The notes below the pieces were generated by a model. The model was not told the DNA's origin and did no database searches. It saw only the letters and a program-made list of their open reading frames with translations. Below are positions 18,413 to 26,586 of a DNA stretch of 37,231 nucleotides, piece after piece. Where the stretch lies: the NCBI GenBank assembly GCA_964603125.1, contig CAZRUA010000026.1:1-37231 (forward strand), read 5' to 3'. Each line of letters begins with the position of its first letter. Positions within the stretch are counted from its first letter, which is position 1. The DNA is from CAZRUA01 sp964603125. GTDB lineage: Bacteria; Bacteroidota; Bacteroidia; B-17B0; Aurantibacillaceae. The translations under genes and the position numbers were made by a program.

Positions 18413-18772
18413 ATGCTTACTGACATCACACCAAAATTGCCCACGCGAAATAGGGCTGCCACAATGGAGTATTATGTAAATAAACTTGGCTTTAAGTATA
18501 TAGGTAGTGATGAGTTTTTACATTACTTAATAGTAGAGAAGGATAATTTGCAAATACACTTTTTTGAGTTTAAAGAACTTGAACCAAAAGATAATTACGG
18601 ACAAATTTATATACGAACGAATAATATAGATGAGCTTTACCAAAGTATGTTAAATAATAATGTACAGATACACCCTAATGGTCACCTCGAAAACAAACCT
18701 TGGCAACAAAGAGAATTTTCTTTGCTCGACCCCGACAATAATCTACTTACCTTTGGGCAAAGTAAATCTTAA
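18413..18772 (+). CDS. VOC superfamily protein (glyoxalase / bleomycin-resistance-like)
   Basis: A 119-residue protein of one vicinal-oxygen-chelate unit pair: LPTRNRAATMEYYVNKLGF (first beta-alpha-beta module), LQIHFFEF, then YIRTNNIDELYQSM and REFSLLDPDNNLLTFGQ (second module). It most resembles bleomycin-resistance-type proteins, small dimers that bind basic ligands without catalysis, but members also include lyases and dioxygenases. The substrate is not predictable. It stands alone. A 154-base upstream gap holds a small hairpin AGCTAT/ATAGCT (18346-18363) and no clear promoter box. Confidence 0.85.
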   Translation: MLTDITPKLPTRNRAATMEYYVNKLGFKYIGSDEFLHYLIVEKDNLQIHFFEFKELEPKDNYGQIYIRTNNIDELYQSMLNNNVQIHPNGHLENKPWQQREFSLLDPDNNLLTFGQSKS

Positions 18773-18805
18773 TTCTGTATAAGGCTTAATTGTCAGAATG
18801 CGCTC

Positions 18806-18839
18806 ATAAACACTAAGCTTTCACTTGAGTTTATTTTCA
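18806..18839 (+). terminator. Possible terminator between convergent genes
   Basis: ATAAAC (18806-18811) pairs with GTTTAT (18829-18834), with a partly paired inner part (AAG against CTT) and TTTTC after it. The hairpin is imperfect. It lies between the convergent VOC gene and FG-GAP gene and could serve either. Confidence 0.3.
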
Positions 18840-18868
18840 ATAACATCCCTAGTTTTTGAAATACGGAA

Positions 18869-20899
18869 TTAGTTATTAATAATTAAAGACTTAGTAACCT
18901 GACCAAAGGCATTCACTACTTTTAAAAAGTAAATTCCAGTAGCAACATCAGTTAATGCCAAATGATAGTTCCCCGCATTTAATGTAGTATTCATATGCAC
19001 TTGCCCTAAAGCATTCGTGATAATAATTGTTGAATTGGAATTTAATTCTATTGTAAACGAACCATTGTTAGGATTTGGGAAAATAGAAATTTTTTCTTGC
19101 TCCTTATTTCCTGCAGTATTATCAATACCTGTGCAAGTGCTTACATTTTGCGTAAGGGTAGCTACATTACTACAACCGTTTAAGTCAACACCATTAACTG
19201 TATAAATAGTAGAAGTGCCTGGAGATACTATAATCACTGAACCTGTATCGGAGGTATTCCAAGTGTATGAAAGTCCACCACTAGCTGTTAATGTAGCATT
19301 TTGACCAGTACATATTAAAGTATCGCTAGTTGCTAATGTAATACTCGGTAAAGTATTTACGGTAATTGTAATTGTATCACTGTTTTTGCAACCATTAGCA
19401 TTGGTGCCAATAACTGAATAAGAAGTGTTTGTATTTGGCGCAACACTTGGAATTGTATCGGTATCGCCAGTGCTCCAAGTAAAGCTGCTTAAGCTACCTC
19501 CACAAATTAAATGAGTGGTATCGCCTAAGCATATTGTATCGTTTGAACTAAGAGCAGATACTGTTGGTAAAGAGTTAACAGTAATTGTTTTAACCAATGT
19601 GTTTGAGCAGCCAGTAGCATCTATTGTTCCTGTTACAGTATAGCTAGTAGTAACTGTAGGTGCAACATTTATAGTATCGTTGTTAGCTCCTGTGCTCCAT
19701 GAGTATATGTTTGCTCCATTCACTGTAATTGTTAAGCTATCGCCTGCACACACTGAACTATCCGAACTTAATGTAAGATTAGGAATACCATTCAAAAGGA
19801 CAGAGTAATCACTTGTGTTTGGATTAGCAACCACTAAATCAATCATACCATCTTGATTAAAATCCTTAGTGGCAATAGACGAAGGACCATTACCAACGGT
19901 GTAATCAACAGCAGTTTCAAATGTTCCACTACCTAATCCCATTAAAATAGAAATATTGGTTCCAGCTCCACTTCCAACAACTAAATCTACGTTACCATCA
20001 TTATTAAAATCGGAAGCAGTTACATATAACGGATACGAACCAGATGAATTATTAGAGCCTGTGGCAAAGGTACCATCACCTGCACCAGTTAAAATAAAAA
20101 CACTACTTGTATTAGCGCTTGTTACAGCTAAGTCGCTATTACCATCCTTATTAAAATCAGCAGAAGTTACTGATGTGGGATTTGAACCAATAGCATAATT
20201 AACAGCTGTAGCAAAAGTCCCAGAGCCTGATCCAATTAAAATGGACGCATTATTTGAACTACTATTCACCACTGCCAAATCTAAATTACCATCATTATTA
20301 AAATCATTAGAAGTAACAGACTCTGGCGATGTATCAGCGGAGTAATTAACCGCTGTTGCAAATATACCAGTATTCGATCCTATTAAAATTGAAATATTAT
20401 TTGAACCGTAATTTGCTACTGCCAAATCTAGATTACCATCAGCATTAAAATCGCCAATTACAATTGATTTAGGATTTGTGCCCACCGCGTAATTAACTGC
20501 TGGTGAAAAAGTGCCTGCATTTGATCCCATTAAAATGGAAATATTATCTGTATAATAATCAACTGCCGCTAAATCGATATTGCCATCATTATTAAAATCA
20601 CCTGAAGTAACTGCAATAGGATTTGAGGCAGTTGCATAATCAGCTGAAGCAGTAAATGTTCCCATGCCCGACCCAAATAAAACAGAAATATTTAGTCCAT
20701 TAAAATTTGCTATTGCTATATCCAGATTACCATCGCTATTAAAATCAGCTGATGTGACAGAAACCGGAGCTACTCCCGCTGTATAATTAATCGCTGCGTT
20801 AAAACAAGGCTCAATTTGAGCTATGCCTTTAAGGCTATATATAGAGGCGAAGACGGATACAAGTGCTAACTTTTTAAACGGATATGGTGTAAGATTCAT
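18869..20899 (-). CDS. FG-GAP (VCBS) repeat protein with T9SS type A sorting domain
   Basis: A secreted or surface protein of about 676 residues. I chose the ATG at 20899 because it gives MNLTPYPFKKLALVSVFASI..., a normal signal peptide ending GIAQ; an ATG ten codons earlier (20929) adds a poor prefix. Seven FG-GAP/VCBS repeats of about 50 residues follow, each with a Ca2+-binding DFNxDGNxD loop, enough for a seven-bladed beta-propeller. Next are three Ig-like domains with SWSTG, TWSTG and TWNTS, each with two Cys. The C-terminus, ISIFPNPNNGSFTIEL ... VATGIYFLKV, is a type A T9SS sorting domain. CAAAACTA at 20927-20934 is a possible -7 box (reverse strand). Role: probably adhesion or binding; ligand unknown. 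Confidence 0.88.
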   Translation of the reverse strand: MNLTPYPFKKLALVSVFASIYSLKGIAQIEPCFNAAINYTAGVAPVSVTSADFNSDGNLDIAIANFNGLNISVLFGSGMGTFTASADYATASNPIAVTSGDFNNDGNIDLAAVDYYTDNISILMGSNAGTFSPAVNYAVGTNPKSIVIGDFNADGNLDLAVANYGSNNISILIGSNTGIFATAVNYSADTSPESVTSNDFNNDGNLDLAVVNSSSNNASILIGSGSGTFATAVNYAIGSNPTSVTSADFNKDGNSDLAVTSANTSSVFILTGAGDGTFATGSNNSSGSYPLYVTASDFNNDGNVDLVVGSGAGTNISILMGLGSGTFETAVDYTVGNGPSSIATKDFNQDGMIDLVVANPNTSDYSVLLNGIPNLTLSSDSSVCAGDSLTITVNGANIYSWSTGANNDTINVAPTVTTSYTVTGTIDATGCSNTLVKTITVNSLPTVSALSSNDTICLGDTTHLICGGSLSSFTWSTGDTDTIPSVAPNTNTSYSVIGTNANGCKNSDTITITVNTLPSITLATSDTLICTGQNATLTASGGLSYTWNTSDTGSVIIVSPGTSTIYTVNGVDLNGCSNVATLTQNVSTCTGIDNTAGNKEQEKISIFPNPNNGSFTIELNSNSTIIITNALGQVHMNTTLNAGNYHLALTDVATGIYFLKVVNAFGQVTKSLIINN

Positions 20900-21054
20900 A
20901 ATTATATTTGTTATAAGATTGTGTGGCAAAACTAAACCTAGTTTATAATCTATACTATAGGGGTTTTTGGTATGTTTCGTTTTATTTTATTTTCTCACAA
21001 TACAATTTTACTTTAGTCGATTAAGTTTATGCTAATTGGTTTTTATAGCAATAG

Positions 21055-21085
21055 TTTGATATCCTCCTCATCTTTTGTATATTTG
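21055..21085 (+). promoter_or_regulatory. Promoter (-33 TTTG, 19-bp spacer, -7 TATATTTG) for the zincin gene
   Basis: TTTG at 21055-21058 and TATATTTG at 21078-21085, spacer exactly 19 bases, is a full match to the Bacteroidota housekeeping promoter. The start codon is 112 bases downstream, so the leader is long. Confidence 0.75.
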
Positions 21086-21197
21086 AATTAACATTAGAAC
21101 TGTAAAATTACTTTAGGCGTTAATGGCTTGGTAACTTTAGTTCTTATAGCTTAGAAGTATTTATAATTAAGGATTGTGAGCAAATAACACAAAGGCA

Positions 21198-22487
21198 ATG
21201 AAAAAGATATTTATTCTATTATTACTAACTATTACCAATTTCTTGCTGGGGCAAAATCAAGCTTTTGTTTCATCCGATATTGATAATTTTTGGATAGCAT
21301 TTGATAAAATAGCGAGTACTAAGGATACAAGTCTGCAGCGCAAGTATTTAAAAGAATTATATATTGATAAGGGTAGTTTGGGTTTGCAAAGCCTTATGGA
21401 GGTTCGTAATTATACAGATATTGAATTACTTAATTCAATATTAGCCTATCCAAATTTCTGGAATTCATTAAGAACGAATAGCCTCAATGCAAAGCAACTT
21501 TATCCCGAAATTGAAACTGATATTTCAAATCTTAAAAAGTTGTATCCCAGTTTAAAACCAAGTACTATTTATTTTTTAATGGGAGCTTTTAGAACAGGAG
21601 GAACAACACAAAAAGATAGAGTATTGATAGGGAGTGAATTATCGTTATGTGATGAAAGCACCATTGTAACTGAGCACCCAGAGTATAGACAAAACTTCTA
21701 TAAAAATTATCAACCTAAAAAAAATATTGCTTTACTTTGCACACACGAATATATACACACCCAACAACATGAGCCAACAGATAATTTATTATCATGGTGT
21801 GTTTATGAAGGAGTTGCAGAGTTTGTATCCTGCTTAGCTACTTCAAAAAAATCTAATTCACCTAGTATTGATTTTGGTAAGGCAAATCAAGAAAGGGTTT
21901 TTAAAAAGTTTAGCGAAGAATTGTTTTTTCCAAGCTGGTACGATTGGTTGTGGGGCGAAAATTCAAACGAATTAAAGGAGAGAGATTTAGGCTACTATAT
22001 TGGCTACGAAATTTGTGAGAGATACTATCAGCTATCAAGCGATAAACAAAAGGCCATAAAGGAGTTAATAGAATTGGACTATTCAAATGAAAAGGAATTG
22101 GAAAGAATTGTAGATGCTACTAAAGTTTTTTCAGATTCCTTAAAAACAATGTGGGAGAACTATAACAAAAAGCGACCAACGGTATTAAGCGTTGAACCAA
22201 TCAAAAACAATAAAAAACTAAAACCGGGATTGGTTCAAATTTCAATTACTTTTTCGGAACCAATGGATACTACCTTTAGAGGGTTTGACCTCGGGCCTTT
22301 AGGTGAAAAACATGTGTACAAGTTTAAAAGAGTAGTGGGTTGGACAAACAACGACAGAACTTTTACTATGGAGGTAGAAGTTGATGCAAAACAAAAATAT
22401 CAAACCTACATTACAAGTAGTTTCAGAAACAAACAAGGTATTCGATTAAAATCTTATTTAATCGAATTTGAAACAAAGAAGAAATAA
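21198..22487 (+). CDS. Secreted zincin metallopeptidase (DUF2268-like) with Ig-like C-terminal domain
   Basis: A 429-residue exported protein with a signal peptide (MKKIFILLLLTITNFLLGQ). The central domain has HEYIH at 183-187 and YEGVAEF at 203-209, giving HExxH-x16-E with Glu204 as probable third zinc ligand. This is the gluzincin arrangement, and overall it resembles DUF2268-type predicted Zn proteases. The C-terminal 100 residues (RPTVLSVEPIKNNKKL, ITFSEPMDTT) look like an SbsA/Big_5 Ig-like domain. No lipobox or T9SS sorting signal is visible, so it is likely periplasmic. The catalytic residues are intact; the substrate is unknown. It has its own perfect promoter. Confidence 0.72.
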   Translation: MKKIFILLLLTITNFLLGQNQAFVSSDIDNFWIAFDKIASTKDTSLQRKYLKELYIDKGSLGLQSLMEVRNYTDIELLNSILAYPNFWNSLRTNSLNAKQLYPEIETDISNLKKLYPSLKPSTIYFLMGAFRTGGTTQKDRVLIGSELSLCDESTIVTEHPEYRQNFYKNYQPKKNIALLCTHEYIHTQQHEPTDNLLSWCVYEGVAEFVSCLATSKKSNSPSIDFGKANQERVFKKFSEELFFPSWYDWLWGENSNELKERDLGYYIGYEICERYYQLSSDKQKAIKELIELDYSNEKELERIVDATKVFSDSLKTMWENYNKKRPTVLSVEPIKNNKKLKPGLVQISITFSEPMDTTFRGFDLGPLGEKHVYKFKRVVGWTNNDRTFTMEVEVDAKQKYQTYITSSFRNKQGIRLKSYLIEFETKKK

Positions 22488-22516
22488 CAAGTTTGTAAAA
22501 GTTCTAAGCACCTCAT

Positions 22517-22547
22517 TTTGCCCATCCCTTTAGCTTTTGTATATTTG
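22517..22547 (+). promoter_or_regulatory. Promoter (TTTG-N19-TATATTTG) for the methyltransferase gene
   Basis: TTTG at 22517-22520 and TATATTTG at 22540-22547 with a 19-base spacer. It matches the promoter at 23369-23399 in 27 of 31 positions. The start codon lies 64 bases downstream. Confidence 0.78.
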
Positions 22548-22611
22548 ATTTGTATGCGAAGTTAAGCAACCCCTTAGCATTGTATAAGTAATAATAATAC
22601 AGACGTATTAA

Positions 22612-23325
22612 ATGGACAATAATATTTATAATGCAGATTACGTAAAGGGTCTATTCGATAGAATGAGCACTTCTTATGAAAGAATGAATTACATAACATC
22701 TTTCGGTTTTTCAATACGCTGGAGAAAGCAGTTTTTAAAGAAACTTACTTCTACAAAGGAGAAAGTCAACACAATTGATTTATTAACTGGAATGGGTGAA
22801 TCTTGGTCGTCAACAAAGAAAGTATTTCCAAATTCTATTATTACTGCTTTAGATTTTTCTGAAGGAATGCTTCTGCACGCAAAAGAAAAAAATAGAAAAA
22901 GTTTTAATTCTGAAGTTATAATTGTACAACAGGATGTATTAAATAATCAATTATCCGATAATCATTTTGACTTTGTAACTTGTGCTTTTGGTCTTAAAAC
23001 ATTTGACTCAGAGCAATTGAAAAAGCTAGCTTTAGAAACAAAGAGAATATTAAAGCAAGGTGGTCAATTTTCATTTATAGAAGTTTCAAAACCGGAAAAT
23101 GTAATTTTGCAAAAACTTTATAGTTTTTATCTAGGGCGAGTAATTCCTGTACTTGGGAAATTATTACTTGGTAATCCTACGGAGTATAGAATGTTGTGGC
23201 AGTATACAGTAAAATTTAAGAATGCTAAACAAGCGGCGGAAATATTTAGTAGTGTTGGCCTTAAAACCGAGTTTAATTCCTATTTTTTTGGTTGTGCAAC
23301 TGGTTTTAGTGGATGTAAACAATAA
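22612..23325 (+). CDS. UbiE/MenG-like SAM-dependent methyltransferase (divergent)
   Basis: A 237-residue class I methyltransferase, most like the UbiE/MenG/COQ5 group that methylates quinone precursors. Visible parts are YVKGLFDRMSTSYERMNYI at the start (UbiE-type N-helix), motif I IDLLTGMGESW, ALDFSEGML (motif II with the ribose-binding acidic residue), FDFVTCAFGLKTF (UbiE-type AFGLRN), ILKQGGQFSFIEVSKP and FYLGRVIPVLGKLL. Motif I is altered from the usual DLACGTGD, and the C-terminal GGVVALH segment is replaced by ATGFSGCKQ. It is therefore probably a paralogue with another substrate, not the housekeeping quinone enzyme. It is a single gene with its own promoter. Confidence 0.82.
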   Translation: MDNNIYNADYVKGLFDRMSTSYERMNYITSFGFSIRWRKQFLKKLTSTKEKVNTIDLLTGMGESWSSTKKVFPNSIITALDFSEGMLLHAKEKNRKSFNSEVIIVQQDVLNNQLSDNHFDFVTCAFGLKTFDSEQLKKLALETKRILKQGGQFSFIEVSKPENVILQKLYSFYLGRVIPVLGKLLLGNPTEYRMLWQYTVKFKNAKQAAEIFSSVGLKTEFNSYFFGCATGFSGCKQ

Positions 23326-23368
23326 TAACAGGGAATTGGGTTTCTGCCAGAGTTTATGCCTACACCAT

Positions 23369-23399
23369 TTTGCCCATACTCTCAGCTTTTGTATATTTG
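23369..23399 (+). promoter_or_regulatory. Promoter (TTTG-N19-TATATTTG) for the lipoprotein gene
   Basis: TTTG at 23369-23372 and TATATTTG at 23392-23399, 19-base spacer. It is nearly identical to the methyltransferase promoter, including CCCAT after the -33 box and AGCTTTTG before the -7 box. Confidence 0.78.
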
Positions 23400-23470
23400 A
23401 GTTAGCTTAGTAGTATAAACTAGTAACACTAAATGGAGAATGAAGGAAGTTATGGTTTAATACTTATACA

Positions 23471-24055
23471 ATGTTTAAGACGAAAGCAATGATAAAAAAA
23501 TTTGGAATTTTGTTTTTATTTATAGTAACAATCATTGGCTGTGAGCATAACGATGAAGCGAGCAATAAATTTATCGAAAACTCTAACGAAAAAGGTATTC
23601 AGCAAAAGAACACTAAATTAGTCTGCAATAAAACAGAACCAAAGAAGATTGGAGACTACATATCAGAAACAACTCCTTATTATTGGTGTGCAAAGCAAAG
23701 TGACACTGCAAGATATTGGACACGTATTGCTTTCCATGAAGAATTCGCTTTTTATCAATTTCATGGGCAATGCATTTATTGGTTTTTTACGTACAACCAG
23801 CACAATAAAGTAGATAAAATTGAGCTTTTATGGTCATATAAAACTGATTGTTTGTTGCCAATGGACTTTTTAAGAAAATCAAATGGGGTTAAGAGTTTTC
23901 CTGAAGCTGGAGATTTATTTTGTGAGTATAATTTATTAAATGACACCACAATTATTGTGAAATACAATTTTCCAGAATGGGTAGACAAAATTAATAGAAT
24001 GGAGAAGGATTCAATTTTTCCGAAATATTTGTATTTGAATAGATGTGACTCGTAA
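23471..24055 (+). CDS. Lipoprotein of unknown function
   Basis: Up to 194 residues. The N-terminus has Lys residues, a hydrophobic stretch FGILFLFIVTIIGC and Cys as lipobox residue, so it should be a lipid-anchored envelope protein. A second ATG at 23489 (MIKKFGILF...) gives an 18-residue lipoprotein signal of ideal length and may be the real start. A 19-codon reading frame from 23433 ends in an ATGA overlap with that ATG. The mature part has ISETTPYYWCAKQSD, FYQFHGQCIYWFFTYNQ and MDFLRKSNGVKSFPEAGDLF and matches no family I know. Four Cys in the mature region could form disulphides. Confidence 0.6.
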   Translation: MFKTKAMIKKFGILFLFIVTIIGCEHNDEASNKFIENSNEKGIQQKNTKLVCNKTEPKKIGDYISETTPYYWCAKQSDTARYWTRIAFHEEFAFYQFHGQCIYWFFTYNQHNKVDKIELLWSYKTDCLLPMDFLRKSNGVKSFPEAGDLFCEYNLLNDTTIIVKYNFPEWVDKINRMEKDSIFPKYLYLNRCDS

Positions 24056-24161
24056 CAGTTTTTTATATTTGATTAATGTGAAATGCAAACTCAGAACTTT
24101 GTGCTGTAAAACCAAACCAGGCGGGACACTGAATGATGCAAGTAATTTTATATACTAAAAG

Positions 24162-24614
24162 ATGAAGATAAAGGAAGGAGATGTTTTTTCAATTAAGACT
24201 AAAATTGGATATGGTTTTATTCAATTTATAGCTATTAGTAATCTTGGAATAGAATTAGTGCGTGTGTTGGAGCAAGTAAAACCAACAGATGAAATTACAC
24301 AAGAGGAAATAAATATCAAGGAACGATATAGTGTTCAATTCGCTGCAGTTGCTGCTTTGAAGAAAAAGCTAATTGAGAAAGTTAGTGAGTTTAAGATTCT
24401 TGCGGATTATCAAATACCAATAAAGGCTAGAAGTAAACATAACGTAAGAGGAGAGTTTTTAGGATGGCATATTGTTGATCAGAAAACATTAAAGCATGAA
24501 TTAAAACATGACTTAAGTCAAGATGAAATCTTACTTTCACCTCATGGGATTCCAAATGACACTATCTTAATAGAATGGCTGGAAAGTGATTGGCGCTTAG
24601 AAAATTGGAAATAG
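24162..24614 (+). CDS. Small protein with Imm26-like N-terminus, unknown
   Basis: A 150-residue soluble protein without signal peptide. The start, KIKEGDVFSIKTKIGYGFIQ, resembles the opening strands of immunity protein 26 (Imm26) and related small beta-barrel proteins, but this is a weak match. The middle (ITQEEINIKERYSVQFAAVA) is helical. The end, SPHGIPNDTILIEWLESDW, is rich in aromatic and acidic residues. No matching toxin gene is adjacent, so if it is an immunity protein it is an orphan. A -7 box TATATTTG-like match (TATATTTG at 24064-24071) lies 90 bases upstream without a clear -33 element. Confidence 0.45.
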   Translation: MKIKEGDVFSIKTKIGYGFIQFIAISNLGIELVRVLEQVKPTDEITQEEINIKERYSVQFAAVAALKKKLIEKVSEFKILADYQIPIKARSKHNVRGEFLGWHIVDQKTLKHELKHDLSQDEILLSPHGIPNDTILIEWLESDWRLENWK

Positions 24615-24770
24615 AGCTTTTTATAAAGTAAATTTCTCTCAATAATTACCTTCACAACCAAAAAACTCTACTTATTTTACCCTTAAGCGCACAAACCCAG
24701 TTTATAAGTGAGTCGATTTTCTTGATAAACGATTAATTTAACGAAAAACTAAAAATAGAGCTTATTTTAT

Positions 24771-24801
24771 TTTGTTTATGTCGTTGGGTGTTGTATATTT
24801 G
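24771..24801 (+). promoter_or_regulatory. Promoter (TTTG-N19-TATATTTG) for the DUF262-HEPN pair
   Basis: TTTG at 24771-24774 and TATATTTG at 24794-24801, 19-base spacer. It is identical at 27 of 31 positions to the MACPF gene promoter at 27489-27519. The gap 24615-24922 (308 bases) otherwise holds AT-rich sequence with no gene that I can see. The leader to the ATG at 24923 is about 115 bases. Confidence 0.78.
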
Positions 24802-24922
24802 ATAGTTATTTAGAGTAAAATCATTTCAATACAACCTAAGAAGTATAAAAAAGGTGATTTCTAAGGTACTATGCATATTTTAGTTGCAAGGCAAAAAGAG
24901 TATACAATATAAAAATAATAAT

Positions 24923-25996
24923 ATGGGCAATTTAGAAATTCAATTTGAAAACGAAGAAAACGAAGAAACAGAAATTTCTTCTCCAGAGGAACTTCAAAAA
25001 ATCGTTTCCTATAATGTAGCTAATACTATTGAGGTTTTAAAATTAAAAATTGACAACGGTGAAATCGATTTAAAACCAGAATTCCAGCGTGATTTTGTTT
25101 GGGATATTAATAGAGCAAGTTTATTTATTGACTCCTTAATAATTGGGCTTCCAATTCCAAGTATTTTTTTAGGAAAAAGCAAAGAGGATGAAAACTACAT
25201 GGTTATTGATGGGCAGCAAAGGCTTAAATCTGCTTATTATTATATGACAGGCAAATTCATTAGTAATGGCGAGTCCTCTGTTTTTGCTCTAAGAGGATTG
25301 AAAAAAAGTGAATGGAATGTTACTTATGCTGAACTAGATGAAAAACTAAAAAAGAGAATTAGAAACGCTGTTATTAATACAACAATAATTGAAGATATAG
25401 ATTCTAAGCCTAAAGTTGTCCATGACCTTTTTCATCGACTCAATACTGGTGGTATGCCACTTACAGATCAAGAGATTAGAAACTGTGTTTATGCTGGTGA
25501 CTTTAACTTACAAATAATTGAATTAAACAAAAATGAAAAATGGCGTTTATTACTTGGTGGAACAGCAATAGACAAAAGATTGAGAGATACAGAATTAATT
25601 TTACGCTTTTTTGCTTTACTTCATAAAGTAGACTCATATGAGCCTTCAATGAAAATATTTCTGTCAACCTTTCAAGACGACAACAAAAAGAATAAAGCTT
25701 TTATCGAGGCCAATAAAACGTTATTCGATAAAACTGTATCACTGATTGCTGACAATATTGGTGTTGATGCGTTCAGAACAACACGATCTGTGAACAAATC
25801 AATGTGCGACGCAATTATGGTTGCAATTGCTCAAATTTTGAATTCAAATACAAGCCTTGTCAATCTAAAAGAAAATCATGAGCGTCTAATTAAAGACGAT
25901 AACTTTAAAAAGTATACACAATCAGGAACATCTTCTGAAAAAAACGTTAAGGGTAGAATTGAATTAGCAAGAAATTATTTTCTCGGATTGATGTAA
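24923..25996 (+). CDS. DUF262 domain protein (ParB/Srx-like, GmrS-type)
   Basis: A protein of 357 residues from the ATG at 24923; an upstream TTG at 24884 is less likely. The DUF262 core is plain: LKPEFQRDFVWDINRASLFI (50-69), GLPIPSIFLG, then YMVIDGQQRLKSAYYYM with the signature DGQQRL at 96-101, and HRLNTGGMPLTDQEIRNCVY. DUF262 proteins have a ParB/sulfiredoxin-like fold and include the NTP-using half of GmrSD type IV restriction enzymes. Here the DUF1524 nuclease half is absent; the one-base-overlapping next gene encodes a HEPN protein. DUF262 next to MAE_28990-type HEPN proteins has been predicted as a conflict (defence or toxin-antitoxin) system. The target is unknown. Confidence 0.87.
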   Translation: MGNLEIQFENEENEETEISSPEELQKIVSYNVANTIEVLKLKIDNGEIDLKPEFQRDFVWDINRASLFIDSLIIGLPIPSIFLGKSKEDENYMVIDGQQRLKSAYYYMTGKFISNGESSVFALRGLKKSEWNVTYAELDEKLKKRIRNAVINTTIIEDIDSKPKVVHDLFHRLNTGGMPLTDQEIRNCVYAGDFNLQIIELNKNEKWRLLLGGTAIDKRLRDTELILRFFALLHKVDSYEPSMKIFLSTFQDDNKKNKAFIEANKTLFDKTVSLIADNIGVDAFRTTRSVNKSMCDAIMVAIAQILNSNTSLVNLKENHERLIKDDNFKKYTQSGTSSEKNVKGRIELARNYFLGLM

Positions 25997-26538
25997 TGGC
26001 ATTTAATTGTACAGATATAGAGACTTTTAAGACAGACTTGGATAACAATGTTACTGTTGCCCAAAATATGAAGAAGGATAGTCATGCTTCAATCAAAATA
26101 CAATCGTTATTGAATATTACAATATATGCACTTGCGACTCGGTTTGTTGAAGGCAGCATAAAATTAATTATATACAACTGTGCGATTATGCGCGGAGACT
26201 CTTTTGCTCAGTTGGCACTTTTAGAGATTGAATTAAAAAAAATAAATAACCCCGAGTATTCAAATATAAGAGATGAATTTATTAAACATCTAAATTTTGA
26301 CATCATACAAGGCATCAATAATGGTCGCTTTACAAATGCAGACATTAGTCGTTTGAATGAAATTGTAAAAAATAGACACAGAAATGTTCATGCAACACAT
26401 GATCCTGGTGATTGGTATAGTAAAAATTTAAAAGACATCATAAATGACTTTCCGAAAGAGTATCCTGGACTATTAAACATTTTGACTTATTTAGACAGCA
26501 TTAAATATGACCACGGAACAGGAGCATTCATAGACTAA
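25996..26538 (+). CDS. HEPN-domain protein (MAE_28990-like), probable RNase toxin
   Basis: A 180-residue all-helical protein. The segment NRHRNVHATHDP holds R127-x4-H132, the catalytic Rx4-6H motif of HEPN ribonucleases, in the expected place near the start of the last third. Upstream helices (NITIYALATRFVEGSIKLII) and the linked SRLNEIVKNR helix fit the MAE_28990/MAE_18760 HEPN group. The ATG overlaps the stop of the DUF262 gene (TAATG), so both are made together. By analogy it would cut RNA when the DUF262 partner senses a trigger, or be held off by it; this division of labour is inferred. Key residues are intact. Confidence 0.8.
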   Translation: MAFNCTDIETFKTDLDNNVTVAQNMKKDSHASIKIQSLLNITIYALATRFVEGSIKLIIYNCAIMRGDSFAQLALLEIELKKINNPEYSNIRDEFIKHLNFDIIQGINNGRFTNADISRLNEIVKNRHRNVHATHDPGDWYSKNLKDIINDFPKEYPGLLNILTYLDSIKYDHGTGAFID

Positions 26539-26586
26539 ATGCCTAGTCACTAACACACGTTTTGCTCCAGCCTTAACACTAATCAT

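Noticed and set aside
19956..20198. Plus-strand 80-residue frame within the FG-GAP gene
   Set aside because: It is antisense to the FG-GAP repeats; its LLPSLLKS translation is the reverse of the DFNNDGN loops.
24884..24922. TTG start for the DUF262 protein
   Set aside because: The added 13 residues (MQGKKSIQYKNNN) are unlike a domain start; the ATG at 24923 begins just before conserved sequence.
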